Assembly: GCF_030463565.1 (NCBI RefSeq)
Contig: NC_134649.1
Location: 37,845,044-37,909,043, forward strand
Reading direction: 5' to 3'
DNA from: Pelecanus crispus
Taxonomy: Eukaryota > Chordata > Aves > Pelecaniformes > Pelecanidae
Length of the DNA: 64,000 nt
Made by a program: the position numbers and the translations under genes. The notes beneath the pieces are model-generated. The model had not been told where the DNA came from and did not search any database. It saw only the letters and a program-made list of their open reading frames with translations. Of the stretch, positions 47,905-60,442 are shown one piece after another; positions within the stretch are counted from its first letter, which is position 1; the number at the start of each line of letters is the position of its first letter.

Positions 47905-49369
47905 GGATGTGTTTTGTTTTGTTTTTTTTCTAATCATAGTATATGGCACTTCATGCAAAACCGAGCACAAGCAGAACTTCCACCTGCCTTTCACCATGAC
48001 AGAAATAGGAGTTCTGGGGACTGCGGGCAGATCAGTCTGTCCAGGGGTAGCCAGAGCAGCCCCCTCATCTCCACTGCAGCAGGGAGAAAAACCTCTGGGT
48101 TGAAGGAGGACGTAAAGGATAGCTGTACGACTCTGTTCACATTCACTTCAATATGCACGAGGGAACAAATATGGCCAATAACATCCTAAGATATTGTCGT
48201 GCTGAAATTCTTTGTTTACCAAGAAATGACATGTTGAAAGCCCTTGGCATTTATGAAGCAGATGATTTCTATTCATTTATTTGAAGCATTTTACAGTACT
48301 TACCCAGACACTTGGAGCGATTATCTTGCCAGATCTCATGTGGAGGACTGGGTCAGATGGGCGAGCTCCAGAAAAATCTCCTAGCGTCCTAGAGGAAGTG
48401 GTGTGGTACTCGGGTAGGTGGTGCTCGCCCCTCTGAGCCCATCCAGTACCAAGGCAAGGGAGGGGGCCCATCTCAGTGCTTATTGCTTTCAGTTGTAGTT
48501 TCAATTGGGCATACACAAACTCTCAACTCCTGTCCAAACCTGTGGGGAAATGTTTCTGTGCACTGTTAAACAGCTCCTGCATTCCACCCAGAGGCTGATG
48601 CTGTTCTGTGGTAGGTGAATAATTCTTATATTTACTCTCTGCAAAATATTTTGGACTCTGGAGAGTTCTTGCTCAGGCAGACTCCTCCTGAATTATTAAC
48701 AGCTTTGCCTAAGCAACAACTAAGAAATGAGAAGAGAGCGCTGTGGAAGTCAGTATTTTTTAATTCATCCTGGTGATAGGCTCTGCAGATAAAAGTGCTG
48801 GTGGGAAATACCCATTCCCCCTTTCTGCCGTACAGCCATCCACCTCTAGCTCCTGCCCACATATCTTTGGAGGAGCCACAGGAACTTAGCCCAACACAGG
48901 ACCTAGGATCACACATCCAAAAACTAAGCAAAACGATTCACTGAACTGGCTACCAAGTCTCCATCCAATGAGCAACATAACGTCCATTATATCTAACATC
49001 TAAGCTATCGTCAGCCATGCATTTTATTTTAAAATCTGCAAGGAGGTAGCATTCCTCAATACTTCTACCATGGCTAGATCTTTGGATGTCTTCTTCTTGC
49101 ATGGCTATTGGCATGGAAAAGAAGCCCTAGTTAAACCTTCCCTTGCAGGGCCTCCCTTTTGTCAGCTGTCTCTTAATTAGCCCCACTCCCATTTCCTAGG
49201 AGGCTCTGTGCTGAAGGCTATTAGGAACAGGGGAGTTCTGTGAGGTTGCTCAGGTTTTAAAGATGATCTATAGTATCTCTTCATTTTCAACTCTGAGCAC
49301 ATTTTTTTTCTCTCTTGAACACATCGCCAGAATCTTAAACTCCACTTCAAAATCAAATACAACACATTT

Positions 49370-49860
49370 ATTTAAAGTGTCACAGTTGCTCTTATCTGTC
49401 GTGTGAATTATAAAGAGGTTTTTTTTTCCCCCTTTAAGTCGTTTGAAATATATATATGAATGATTCTATAGAATGACTTTCTTATCACCTATTCTAATGT
49501 TTCAAGTCATCCACCATGATGCATTCTGGGCATTTTGCAAATTAGCCATTTTGAATGCTTTGTGCATTCAAGGAACTATTTCATGTGTTCAGTGCATAGA
49601 CTACACCAATTTTGTACATGTATGTGCATGTCTGAAAGTACCAAATTGATATCTACTTGTGGGAACAATCTCTGAACATTCAAGAAGTTATCCCATCACA
49701 ATGGGGTAGTGAAGGGAATAGAGAAAATTCTACATTTGTGCGATGACCTTGTATTAACTTTGTAATGCCTTTAAACCTTGGACTGGAACTTACTAACTTT
49801 TGAAGATTTAATTATTTAAGCTTAGTATTTGGTTACCCTAACTTTCTAAGAAAAAGAAGG
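49370..49860. promoter_or_regulatory. Candidate conserved non-coding element with GCATTC repeats
   Basis: The block is A/T-rich, with TGATGCATTCTGGGCA near 49526, GCAAATTAGCC near 49537, and an inverted pair TTGAATGC (49551-49558) / GCATTCAA (49564-49571) around TTTGT. GCATTC resembles the TEAD core. The texture is distinct from the flanks. Confidence 0.33.
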
Positions 49861-50566
49861 CTACCTAAGGAAAACAATCTTTAAGCTTGAAAATCCAGGG
49901 GAAAAACGTGTATTAACCACAAGACTCCCTTAAATGATAAATTCGACCCTGGAATTGCCGTTACGGAATCACCATGAATGGAGGTCTCCCAGTTCCCAGA
50001 GGTAATTTTTAGTCCTTCAGCCCTAAACAGATTTTTCTGTATTTCAGCTGTCCTTAAAAAAACCCCACTAACAAACCAAAAGCCTCCTACTGGAGATACT
50101 CTTAAGTAAGTTAACACCAGGTTTTTAAGTCTGGCATCCTCGACCCAGATAGGAAGAAAGGCAAGCTGCAAATCCAATACTTGCACTAAGATACCCATTT
50201 TAAATTTCCACAACTTTATAACTGATAAAATGCTTTTCCTGAAGCTGAATAATTTTTCTAGCCTCCTTGCTAAGGAGATGGAATTGAAGTCATGCTAAAA
50301 AAATGAGTTGATATATTAGATGTAGGAAGTGGAGATTTTTGCCTTTATGTTTCTGAATCAGCCTTAAAAAGTAGAGCAGATCAAAAACTAATAATCAGAA
50401 TAATTTTTTTTTCAATAGAAAGTGTAGTTTTCACAAAATCTAAATGTTCCATGGAAAAACTTTAATTTTGCCAGAGCTGTTCAGTTTTCCACTGGGGGAG
50501 ATCTAAATAAAAGATTTCCTTTTAAGTTCCAGTTGACTGAAATGTAAACTTTTAAGTCACTTTTCC

Positions 50567-50591
50567 AAATAAACAAACAAGTAAATAAATC
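50567..50591 (+). repeat. (AAAC/AAAT)n simple repeat
   Basis: Short run AATAAACAAACAAGTAAATA. Confidence 0.65.
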
Positions 50592-51957
50592 AGAATCCAT
50601 CCTCTAAAGATTTTCTTCGGCCTGACATCTCCTCAGACACGAAAGACGGACATTGACCACAGGACAGAGATTAGCAAGGAGCTCCACAAAGAGGACTCCA
50701 ACTAGCACAGTCCATACCTTCAGCAAAAACGTGTCACTGGGCTGAGATGAAGCATGGAAAATTTCAACCCAAAAGGAATGAGTCTGAGAAAGATACGAGC
50801 ACAAGTGAAGGAGGACAGGCAGGAATAGCAGTTGGAGCTCGACCTCCGTTCCAGCAGCTCTTGCCAACGATTGCGAGTGCTAATAAGTAACAGTCCCCCT
50901 GTGCATGCCACATGCAGCCAAGGCAAGATAGATGCATTCATTTCTCCTGTTAAATAGCCCTGAGTAGATGCTGGCTGCGGTTGCATTAGTGGAGATCCAC
51001 ACCAGCATCCTTACACCCAGGGGCAACATCCCTTGGGATGCAATATGTTAAGGGCAATGCCCTACTTTGCTGAGCCTCCATTTATTGATTCCTGCAGCTG
51101 CCGGTGGCTCAGGAGTCTTGGGTACCACCATCCCATGGACATCTCCAGCACAGACTCTGGTCCTTCTGCATGTTTTCCTTGAATATGGAGGCACTGCAGC
51201 ATTGCCATGACTTCCAGATGACCAGCAGGGAGGGCGCCTGGGGGTAACGGGCACAGACTGCCAGTCCTTTTCCACCTCTCCACCTGCCAGAGGAGAGGTG
51301 CCTGTTCTGCCTGTTGCAGAAGGAGATGTTGCTCCTATGGGGAGGAAGGGTTTCATGGAGCATTTCCTCTGCATGCCCAGCCTCTCCTTGCCCTCCTTAC
51401 TTGCCCTGCTGAGACCCAAGCGCAACCAGAGGTGACTGCAACCTGAGTCCTGTCCCAGCCTGAGAGCCCCACACAGCTTCTCCCCACACACATCTCTGTG
51501 CTCCTCCTCAGAGCGGACAGCTGTCCCCAGAAGACAGTTCTCGGGACAATTTTCAAACAAACCAATATAAATGGAGTTTGCAAACCTATTTCTTCACAGT
51601 TTCTTCCTGCCCTGAAGCACCTTTTCCCTTTATTCACCCTGCTGGGGCTCAGCAAAATGGGGATATTTTCTTTTTCTCTGGAAAATGGAAAGAAAAACAA
51701 CAAAAAAATCAGTGTTGCCAACTCTTGCAATTTTAGTCCCACAGTACTTGATGTTTTTCTTCACCCCCTCCCCAGCTTCTTGTTCTAATGTATTATGCAA
51801 AAATCTCAGATTTCAGTTTAAAAAGAGAAGAAAAATGAACAAGCAGTTCATGGGCCTCCAGGTTCTAGAAAAAAGCTAAGAGACACAAGCTCAGAGCACC
51901 CTAAAGCATCCTCCAAACCAAAAAAAGCAAGCATGAGGGAAACAATATTTATCACCT

Positions 51958-51993
51958 TTTTTCCTTTTTCTTTCTTTTTTTTTTTTTTTTTTT
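51958..51993 (+). repeat. Poly-T / pyrimidine tract
   Basis: A pyrimidine stretch ending in 19 consecutive T's followed by AAAGGAG. Confidence 0.9.
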
Positions 51994-53714
51994 AAAGGAG
52001 GTGATTAAAAAAACCCCTCATGACCTGAAGGACACAAATGATTTCTGAGCCCTTGGGGGGTTACATGAAGGGTCAGCTAATTCCATACATACCATCAATG
52101 GCTTGCATTGGTCAGATTTCAGCTCCCAGTGTAGCGACATGGCGATGAGGAGAGGGCAGCATTTCCCCGGGACATTGAGGGGCTTGGACCCACATGCTGC
52201 TCTGCTCACCCGCCCCAGTGTGAGACCACGAATGGTCTTACCATGCCCACAGCTGCAGCACTGAGAGGCTCAAGGACAACCTCAAGCTGCTCAGCCTCTC
52301 CACCTCCCACAGACTGGTGAGGGCTTCTCCCTAGCTCTGTGAGATGCCTGGTGCAGGTGGTCCCAGGCTGGAGCTGACTCATGCAGCAGCTGGGCAGGGA
52401 GCCCCACTACAGATCCCGATGTGTGGGATCTCATGGGTGTCTGGTTGAGACAAAAAGGCTGAGGATTGACATTTCTAATCAGGGCGTTGGGACAGTTCTA
52501 CCTGCTGTATCACTGCCTCAAGGGAATATCCCTGTCCCCCCCTTGCTGCAAGCCTCTACCAGTTTGGAAAACCTTGCAGAGCAAGAGCTCATGCATGGGT
52601 ATTTTTACAGTCCTTTTCAGGCACATGCCTTGGTTGAATGCTTTCTCCAAAGCTGGTTGCTCCCTGCCTAGCCCAAGGGTTGGCGGCATCACAGCCCCAC
52701 ACCTGCTCCATTCCTGCCTGGCATGGGGTGCCCCCTGCCACCAGCATTTGCGGAGTTGTCCCTCCTGGGAAAGGCTCCACGTGTAACCGCAGCTCCTGAT
52801 GTCAGGCCCAGCTGATTGTCCCCATTGTTAGGAGCAGGGCTGAGTTTCTACACCACACCTCAGCCATCAGGAAGCAAAGGGGCATAAATCTTGGCTGGAA
52901 GGGAAGGCAGCGTGCCGCTCAGTGAGGTTTCAAAGTTGCTCTAAGAGATGGTCCCGGGGGGTCCATCCTTACAGCAAAACAAGAGCCCACGTGAGCCATG
53001 GGCTTTTCTGGGTAAAACAGAAGATCTGAGGAGGGTGAAACACTGTGTGTAGATATGGACAGCGAGCCAAACAATGCTCAGAGGTGTGGGGTGCACACAG
53101 AGAGCGTGGGGTGCCTTCTCATGCACCTCATCACATGCTGGGGGATTGTTCACTGACCCCAAGGATGGGCCCTTCTGTGCTTGCTGGGTCTTTCCTTTGC
53201 ACTTTTAAGAAATGTGCCAAGAGAGGCCACTTCAATCCCTGTCTCAGGAACCTGTTTCAGAGGGCGGAGACACACTCAGATGAGGAGAGTAACTGGACCG
53301 CTTGTAGATTTTACTTCTGTCTTGTTTTGGCTTTTTTTTTTTTATAAATCTAAAACACAAGTCATGCAACCTGAAATTTTGTGGCTGCTGTTTATGTATG
53401 GAAAGTATTTAACAGTTCAAGTCAGAAAGCCCAAAATTCAGAAACTTAAGGGCAATCCAAAACTCCTAGGGTCTTCAAAATCAGACTAAAAATACCATAA
53501 GAACAGGCTCCCTTGGACTAGATACTAATTTTCTGCAGCAGTGTGAAGGAATTAAAGCTGTCCTAAAGCACCATCTGGGAACTGCCCTGACATTTTCATG
53601 TCATCTGCTTCCTGGTCCTCTTGTGTAGGCCATGCAGGGGTGGGCTGGAGGCTTTCAGGGCCCTGCTGTAATCCAGCAAACCTTGGCTGGTAGAACCAGA
53701 CCCAGAAGAGATTC

Positions 53715-53766
53715 CAGCTGGCTTAAGTTAGAGCAGCCACGGGGCTGCTCTAACTTAAACCACCTG
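53715..53766. repeat. Near-perfect inverted repeat / hairpin
   Basis: The arms TTAAGTTAGAGCAGCC (53723-53738) and GGCTGCTCTAACTTAA (53743-53758) are exactly complementary over 16 bp around the 4-base spacer ACGG. Pairing extends outward through 53715-53722 and 53759-53766 with 6 of 8 pairs, giving 22 of 24 pairs in total. A transcript of either strand would fold into a stable stem-loop. The flanks resemble no known transposon termini. Confidence 0.85.
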
Positions 53767-54171
53767 CCGGTTCAGTCCTGGGCCAGCTCTAGGATCTGGG
53801 AGGTAGAAACGTGGCTGAAAGCCAACTTTGCCTGCTCTCTTCCTCATCTGTCCCAATAGGAGCTAGAGGTCCAAACCCCGTTTAAAGACATCTCTAGAAT
53901 AAGGTTTCAGAGGGACACCTTTGAGCTCCTGGTTACATTTAAAATCCAAGACTGGGGATGCTACCATTTAGCCCCATCTTCCTTCCTTACCTTCTCTCAT
54001 CACAGTGCTTGCAATCACAATATTGAAGCCCAAACATCAGGAAATGTGCAAGGACAGGTTATTTCCTGGAACAGCTGATGCTTTCTGCCCTCATTTGACT
54101 TCCCAGGCAGCCTCTCCCCTGCAGCTCTGGTGTCTCCACTCCTGTGGGGAGCCAAGTGATACAGACCCAAT

Positions 54172-54193
54172 AGAGGGGGGGGTTTCCCCCTCT
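54172..54193. repeat. G/C-run inverted repeat
   Basis: AGAGGGGG (54172-54179) and CCCCCTCT (54186-54193) form 8-bp complementary arms around GGGTTT. Confidence 0.7.
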
Positions 54194-54219
54194 TTTTAAA
54201 GAATGGAAAATAGGAAAGT

Positions 54220-54242
54220 AAATTAAAAACAAACAAACAAAA
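54220..54242 (+). repeat. (CAAA)n simple repeat
   Basis: Short run of AAACAAAC units. Confidence 0.7.
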
Positions 54243-54534
54243 CTTTCCCCAAACATTTCCAGAGCTGCTGATTCTGGTTTGAGCTTTGGCCATAAGATCA
54301 CAACCAATTTTAAACAGCCCTGATTCACCCATATACAAAGACACACATAATCATGGGCGACGATAGGAATTACCCTGATAATACAGCCTGAATTGTCCTG
54401 CCCCTGCCCTTCCTCCTTGCCTTTTGCCCTGCAGCTAGCAAAGATAATGAGTAACAGTGATATTAAACAGGGATTTGGGTTTTTTTACGCTTTTTTTTCC
54501 AGAAAGGGGATAACACACTACAGTAGATAGAAAA

Positions 54535-54930
54535 ATCCATCCGACTTTATTTAACTGTAACATTTATTAAGAGCAGTGAAAAGGTCAGCGCGGAGCTCCC
54601 AGTGTATGGGCTAAACTCCTTTCCCCAGCCTTGAATGCGACAAGAAAGCAGATCCTTTAAGATGCAACTATCTTAAGCTCCCCTCCGACGGTTAAACTCT
54701 TAGTAATTCCAGGTTTTGGAGACAAACGTCAAAGCAGAGGGCTCTTCCCTTCATTATTCAAGTAAAGGCCCCATCAATATTATCTGTAATAAGAATCTGC
54801 TGTTGACATGGCTCACCCTGCAGTTCCTGTTCCAGGCAGTAGTCCCTGTCAATAGGATTAAAGTGGAGGAATGCCTTTGACAAGTCCACCGGCTGCTGAT
54901 TCATTGCTGCCATCAGGCTGCCGGCTGGGA
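54535..54930. promoter_or_regulatory. Candidate conserved non-coding element
   Basis: Repeat-free sequence with AACATTTATTAAG, TTCATTATTCAAG, CATCAATATTATCTG, TGTAATAAGAATC, GTCAATAGGATTAAAG and CTGATTCATTGC. Short A/T-rich protein-site-like motifs alternate with G/C words, as in vertebrate conserved elements. Motif content only. Confidence 0.35.
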
Positions 54931-55967
54931 AAGGCAACGGGCACCATTAGCAGGTTCTGCCTCAGCCAGCTGGGGGCAAGTGGCTCCAAAGCTTTGATTT
55001 CTGGTGCTGGAGGGGACCTCCCTGGAGCTGCGGGAGGAAACAGGGAGAGGGCAAGTCTGCAAGTGGTTTGCACCACTTGTGTCCTACCATGTCACTTTTG
55101 GCTGAGTAATGGGCACATCAGCTGATGGGAAGTTTTGAAGTGATTTGATAAGCGATGCCAAACAGAGTGGCACAGGGAAGCCATCCACCATGCATGGGAT
55201 GGTAGGGAGTGTTCCTCAGCCTCTGCCACCATCACCTCTGTGTCAGCCTGGGAGACCACATTACACATTGAGATGAAAGAGGAACTCACTGCTCTCACAC
55301 CGGAGCCGCTCTGAGTGCCAAGCAGCCCACGGAAAGCCAGGAACAATAACGCCAGAGCGGTGCAGCTCCAGATGCAGCGATGGCAGCTGCCAGATCAGAG
55401 GCACAACGGCACTGGGAACCTGCAGTGAGAGGCACAAGCAGACAACTGCGACTCAACTTTCTCCTGAGGCCTGGGCATGCTTCATCGGTCATGAGGATGC
55501 AGGGATGTGCTCAAGGGACCGGGAGTTACACCATGGTTGAAATGAAACAGTGCAGGTAAAAGCTCTGGAAGGAAAGCTCTGGGCTCCAAGACCTGCAGAT
55601 CGCTGGTGCATAGTTGGGCACATCCAGTCCTCGACAATACTGACTCGTGTTTTCCTTCTCCTTTGCCTCCTTGTTTATTGCAGCTCTCGATACAAAGGCT
55701 CTGTCATTCCCCACTGGCTTGCATTGCTCGGGTTTGCAAAGCCACTGGCTCCCCCTCCCCTGCAGGCTGGCGACTGAGGTGGAGGAGCCAGAGAAGGGAC
55801 CGCGCAGCCCTGCAGCACTGCTTTCAGCCCCTTTAGAGCCCGCTGGGTCTGACGCGGGCTAAAAACCAGCACCAAACCACAAAAATAAGGGAAAAAAGTC
55901 AGCTGCCAGGGAAAATCCAAGCCTCCTAACCTTCTACCTCTCAACTCTTCAAGTGGAGCATGCGGGA

Positions 55968-55995
55968 CACGTGCACACACACATACACACTGACA
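55968..55995 (+). repeat. (CA)n-like microsatellite
   Basis: Interrupted ACACACACATACACAC repeat after CACGTG. Confidence 0.75.
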
Positions 55996-56084
55996 CCCTC
56001 ATCTTTTCCAGTGACTAAGCCCCTGTCTAATTCATTCTGTTCCTGTCCCCTCAGGTGCTGAGTCCAGGTCAGGAAGCAGGCAGC

Positions 56085-56455
56085 CTAGAGTAAATAGATT
56101 AGCTCTTTTTAAAATAAAACCTCTATTATTATCCTTAGGAAAAAAATAACAACCCTCATTTTCAGGAATTGTTACATTTAATTAGGCTGCAGGTTCCACT
56201 GGGCTCTACAAACAGAGCCAAGAAAGCACTAATGTCAAAATATTCTGCACGCAAGATGAAAAGCCCTGAGCTGGGCGATTCGGTGAAAGGGAGCCCTGTC
56301 AGCCCACCTGTCAACTCCGCTGCAGATTTTTCAAACCTAATTAAAATGATCTTTAATTTTTTTTTTCTTCTGTTTTTCAAGAAACACATTTTTCATCTTT
56401 TTTTAAATTTTTTTTTTCCCCCTTTAGTTTTTAATCAGCCTGATTTCCTGCATTG
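56085..56455. promoter_or_regulatory. Candidate conserved non-coding element
   Basis: Contains AATAGATTAGC, CTCTATTATTATCC, TTACATTTAATTAGGC, CACTAATGTCAAAATATT and CCTAATTAAAATG, ending in T-rich runs at 56350-56425. Several TAATTA/ATTA cores occur without recognised repeats. Conservation is not shown. Confidence 0.35.
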
Positions 56456-59400
56456 AGCCAGCCAGGAGGAAAGTGAAAGGGAGACCCGCACAGGCATCCA
56501 GGGGTGGAAAAATGGGAGGACCAGTGGCTATTTAGGCAGCCAAACCTTCGCTGCAGCTCACCACGCACCCTTTGTTTACTCACATGTGAGATCAGCCCTA
56601 ACAGGAAGCACAAGGTACCAAATTCTGTCCCTGCCTGTTTCCTGCCACCTTTGGGGGGAACGGGACCTTTCAGGCTCTTTGTAAATAAACAAGAGCGCAT
56701 CAAAGGGACACCTGACTGCTGCACCCATTTTCAGCAAAACTAGAACAACTCACAGGCACTTGAATTTTTGGCTGACAGCTCAGACCAAAAGGGCCTTTAC
56801 TGCCCTAGGATTAGCAGCTCTGGTGCTTTGGAGCTGATAGAGGAATCCAGTTTGCAAATCTTGAGATGGGAGCTTTATAGGAGAGACTGAGCCACCAATT
56901 AATTTTGCTCCCATCTATGCCTTGCCTTCATGGGGCCCAGCCGATCTCTCTCCCTCACTGGGTTCATTGTTTACATGTGTAAAGTTATTTGGAGTCCGTG
57001 GAGTCCTGCAGCAAAATGGGAGGTTGCTGAGATGGAGTCGGCAGCACAGGGCAGAGCAAGTCATTAGAACTAATAACCAACATGATAAAAATGGGCATAA
57101 ATAGGGATAAAGAGATTTAAAACAAGAAACTAATGCTTAAGAGGAGCCTGGGTCGACAGCTATATAAACACACATTTCCCCTGCCACCTCCCCTGCTCTA
57201 GTGTCTCCAAGAAACATATTTGCTTACTTAAACAACCTTTTTCTTTTTTTTTTCCCCAGCCTAGTTTCCTAGAGAAACAACTCTTTTGTGATCATGCTGT
57301 GGGTGTGCCTGTCTCTCTCCCTAATAAAACTTCTGAACTCACTGGCCAATTTCAACCAAGTTTGCCAGAAGGGCAGAGTCCTCAAAGAAACCAAGTGCTT
57401 ACAAGTCTTCCCAGGGCTGGGTAGACAAGAGAAAGCTGAGTCCACGCTGAAAGAAAGGCTGCGGCATGCGTTCACTTGATATTAAACACCAGAGCATCCA
57501 ACCTTGAGCTGCCTCATATGTTTCTCCATGGGAAGCCACGCTTCATTGAATCACCCTAAGTGCGCTGTAGAAACAGCAGCATCCGAACTGCTCTGAGCTG
57601 AGAATTTAAAATTGTGGTGACTGACAGGCCCTCTTTCTGAGAAATGCCAACAGAGTAGTGTCAGCAAGGGAAGCAGTCCCAGCCAGGTAAAATGAGGTGT
57701 CTGGGGTCACAGCATAACACCAGCACCAGCTCTCTGGCCACCCAAGCTGGTCCTCAGCCCTTCCTGGACCAAAGCCACCCCTCGGGCACTAAGGGGATGC
57801 AAGGCCAGGAGCAGGGATCGGGTCACCTTCTGCTTCGTGCAGCATCCCAGCTGCGGGGTCTTTCCTGCCACTCACACGAGGAGGAGTGGAGGCAGGAGCA
57901 GCCTGGCTACAGTGGGAGTTGGTGACTTGTAAGCTGAGAGCGTTTGACCCGGGATCAGCCAGAGGGAAGGACGCTCCCACAAGGTCAGTCTCCTACAGCA
58001 TCAATTTTCAGCTTCAACTTGCACTTTAAAAGCAGGTTGGGAAAGGCCTGCTGCAGATGCCTCTTTCTCATGCAAGGGCATGGGGATGCTCCTGGCCGGG
58101 GTGGGAGCATGGAGGTGAGCTGGGAGCTGCTGTGCTCCTACAGAGCTCAGGTGCCGGTGGGGAGGAGGACTTGGAAAGCAGAACAGGGTAAATTAATAAC
58201 CCCGCCAGGGCTGCTCAGTGCCAGGACAAGCAGAAATTCTGATTGAGAGTCTCTTTCTTTCTCCAGGTTGGGTTTAGGATGGTGCAGCCAGATTTAGGAT
58301 GGGCTAAATGAAGGAAAAAAGCCAAGGGAGTTACCAAATGTTTGGATTCAGCCACAAGCTGCTGTTGTCCAAGCTGGTAAGAGAGGCAGCAGGAGAGGAA
58401 GAAAAAAGGACATTTCAAATGGCGGGGGCGGGGGGAGTGCTGTGGATCTCAGTTTCAACAATCTTACCCCTGCTCCCACATCATTTAAATTTGGGAAGCT
58501 CCTCAAAAGATCACAACAATCCATTTCTCTGTGACGTCCTGGCACTTCCCCTTCCCTCTCATCAGTCCCCTATTATCTCACTGGAAACACCCTCTCATCT
58601 GCTGAAAAAAATAAAGCATCTCCTGGAGCAACAAAATCCCTCAGCCAAAGCCAAAGGAAGCCTAGCTGGTTTTACCCTGTGATTGCTCAGGGAAAATTCA
58701 CCCGTGTGACCTCTGTGTCCCACGAAAGAGATGAAATCGAGACTTGCGCAAGGCGCTGCAGGGGAGGGACGGACGGGTGGGTTTGCCCTCCTGGTGACCA
58801 AGCCGGGATCTTGCGTGCCTGGGAATCATGTCCGTAGGGGAATAGATGGAGCTGGCATTTTTGGGACCCTGTGACTGGCTGTCCAGCTAGTAATTTAGCA
58901 AAAGGAGAGCAGATAATTTCCTGTTGGACTGGTCTGTTGGAAGGGTTTTTCCCCTCCGGGGAGCTGGTGGCTACGCAGCCAAGCCTAAAGACGCGCAGGA
59001 GCAAAGTGTGCTCCCTGCTTTTATAGCAGGGCTGGTTTCCCCACGCTGCCGTCATCCCTGGGGTGAGCAGTGCTGCAAGACATTTGAGGCTCTCCCCTGC
59101 AGAGGGTAAAAAGTCAAAAGGGTATTAAGCTGTCAGATTGGGGCAATTTATGTGTATAAACAGAGCCCTGTTTTGCTGATTTACACCCTGATAGCACATG
59201 GCCCACAGGTAACGAACACAGCACAGCCCCACATCTGCCAGTGGTAGCCGTTTGGATTGACTGACCCATAAAACTGCAAGACCTGAAGTTATCCGCCTTC
59301 ACATCTACATATACACACGCAAACAGCCACAGCCAGCAAGTGCTCATGGAGTAACACGATATAAGCAATAAATGCTTTCCCGCAGCAAAAGTTAGGAGGG

Positions 59401-59989
59401 AGATTAGATAAGGCAGCTAAAACAAACTTTAACCACCACAGTGGGAGCTTGGCTGGCCCATCTTTTTACTCAGCTGAATAAGCCATGGCATAGGGAGCCC
59501 GCACCACCAGTCACCCCGCAGTGCTGGTTTCCCATCGGGTGCAGATGGCCCAAATTAGCCCAGCACATCATCCCCCGCTCTGTGAAAACAATCTCATCCC
59601 CATCGTTACAAAAGAGCTGTGCCTCCCTCCCAAGCTCAGGGTCCAGTTAAGACTTGCCTCCCCTGGGGAAGGGCCCCAACCCCCTTTTTACCCCTTTGGA
59701 AACACTCCTGTTGGGAGCCGGAGTGGCTGCTGGCCTCCGTGGGCATAGAGGAGAGGGAAGCAGCTCTGGAGCCATTGCTCCCCTCCCAGGTGGTGCAATA
59801 CAGCTCCCTTGACTACATTGCATAACTAAAACCAGCTCCCTCCCACCTTCCCAGCGAAAATCGTGTTTGCAACTGCCCCAGAAACCTCATCCTTCCCCCT
59901 CTGATGACACCAAGAAAGCAGGTTACCCCCTGACCGCTGACACCTGAGGGTGGGACTGATGGAGGCACAGACTGGTGCTTGCCTCCAAC
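56456..59989. other. Non-coding, no strong feature
   Basis: No exon or repeat recognised. The 56.9-57.2 kb part is A/T-rich with repeated ATAAATAGGGATAAAG-like words and may be regulatory. Confidence 0.45.
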
Positions 59990-60185
59990 ATGTGCCACGG
60001 GGCAGTGTTTGCTTCCCATCATCACAAGTCATGCCTTCATATCGTTGTGCCGCTGCGGGGATGTAAGCAGCCACTACATTCCCATTCTGCCCAGCAGACT
60101 TCAGTGTCAATTGCATGCTTTGGGCAAAAATAACAATTGGAAAAAATAATTGCATTTATCATGTTGGCGACTCGGCCGGCTACAT
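59990..60185. promoter_or_regulatory. Weak candidate regulatory block with paired AATTGCAT words
   Basis: GTCAATTGCATGC (near 60111) and AATAATTGCATTTATC (near 60145) repeat an AATTGCAT core about 40 bp apart with ACAATTGG between. This looks like paired C/EBP- or POU-type sites. Low certainty. Confidence 0.22.
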
Positions 60186-60442
60186 AAGAATGTTACATAG
60201 CAAAACCGCAGAGTTCAGCCTGTTTCCACACAGGCAGCAGAACAATGACTGGCAGGAGTCCCCTGACATCAGACATTCATCTTTAACTCAAGCAATTCTT
60301 CCATCAGCATCTCCAATCCACCAACCTGGGATGCCATAGCAGCCCAGCCTTCAGGTGACCCTGAAGCTGATGGAGATACTGCCAATCAGAGGACAACTTC
60401 CAATAACAACTAAGCACATGCAGGAATAGCACGATGGACTTA

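Larger units (their letters stand above)
40241..49369. other. Non-coding desert with homopolymer tracts
   Basis: Apart from the poly-T, poly-C/A and poly-A tracts and a purine-rich stretch at about 47555-47715, nothing was recognised. Any later exons of a transcript starting in the 40.0-kb CpG island would lie here. Confidence 0.45.
49861..53714. other. Non-coding desert
   Basis: Only the poly-T tract and a (CAAA)-type repeat stand out. Frames of up to 170 codons overlap in several phases around 51.1-51.6 kb without domains. Confidence 0.5.

Noticed and set aside
51215-51245. CCAGCAGGGAGGGCGCC as a CTCF site
   Set aside because: Needs a 2-base insertion relative to the CTCF core.
51048-51560. 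170-codon minus-strand open frame
   Set aside because: Several overlapping frames and no recognisable domain or splice context.
51640-51680. CTCAGCAAAATGGGGATATTTTC resembling the MIR core
   Set aside because: Only one motif matches; the neighbouring MIR segments are absent.
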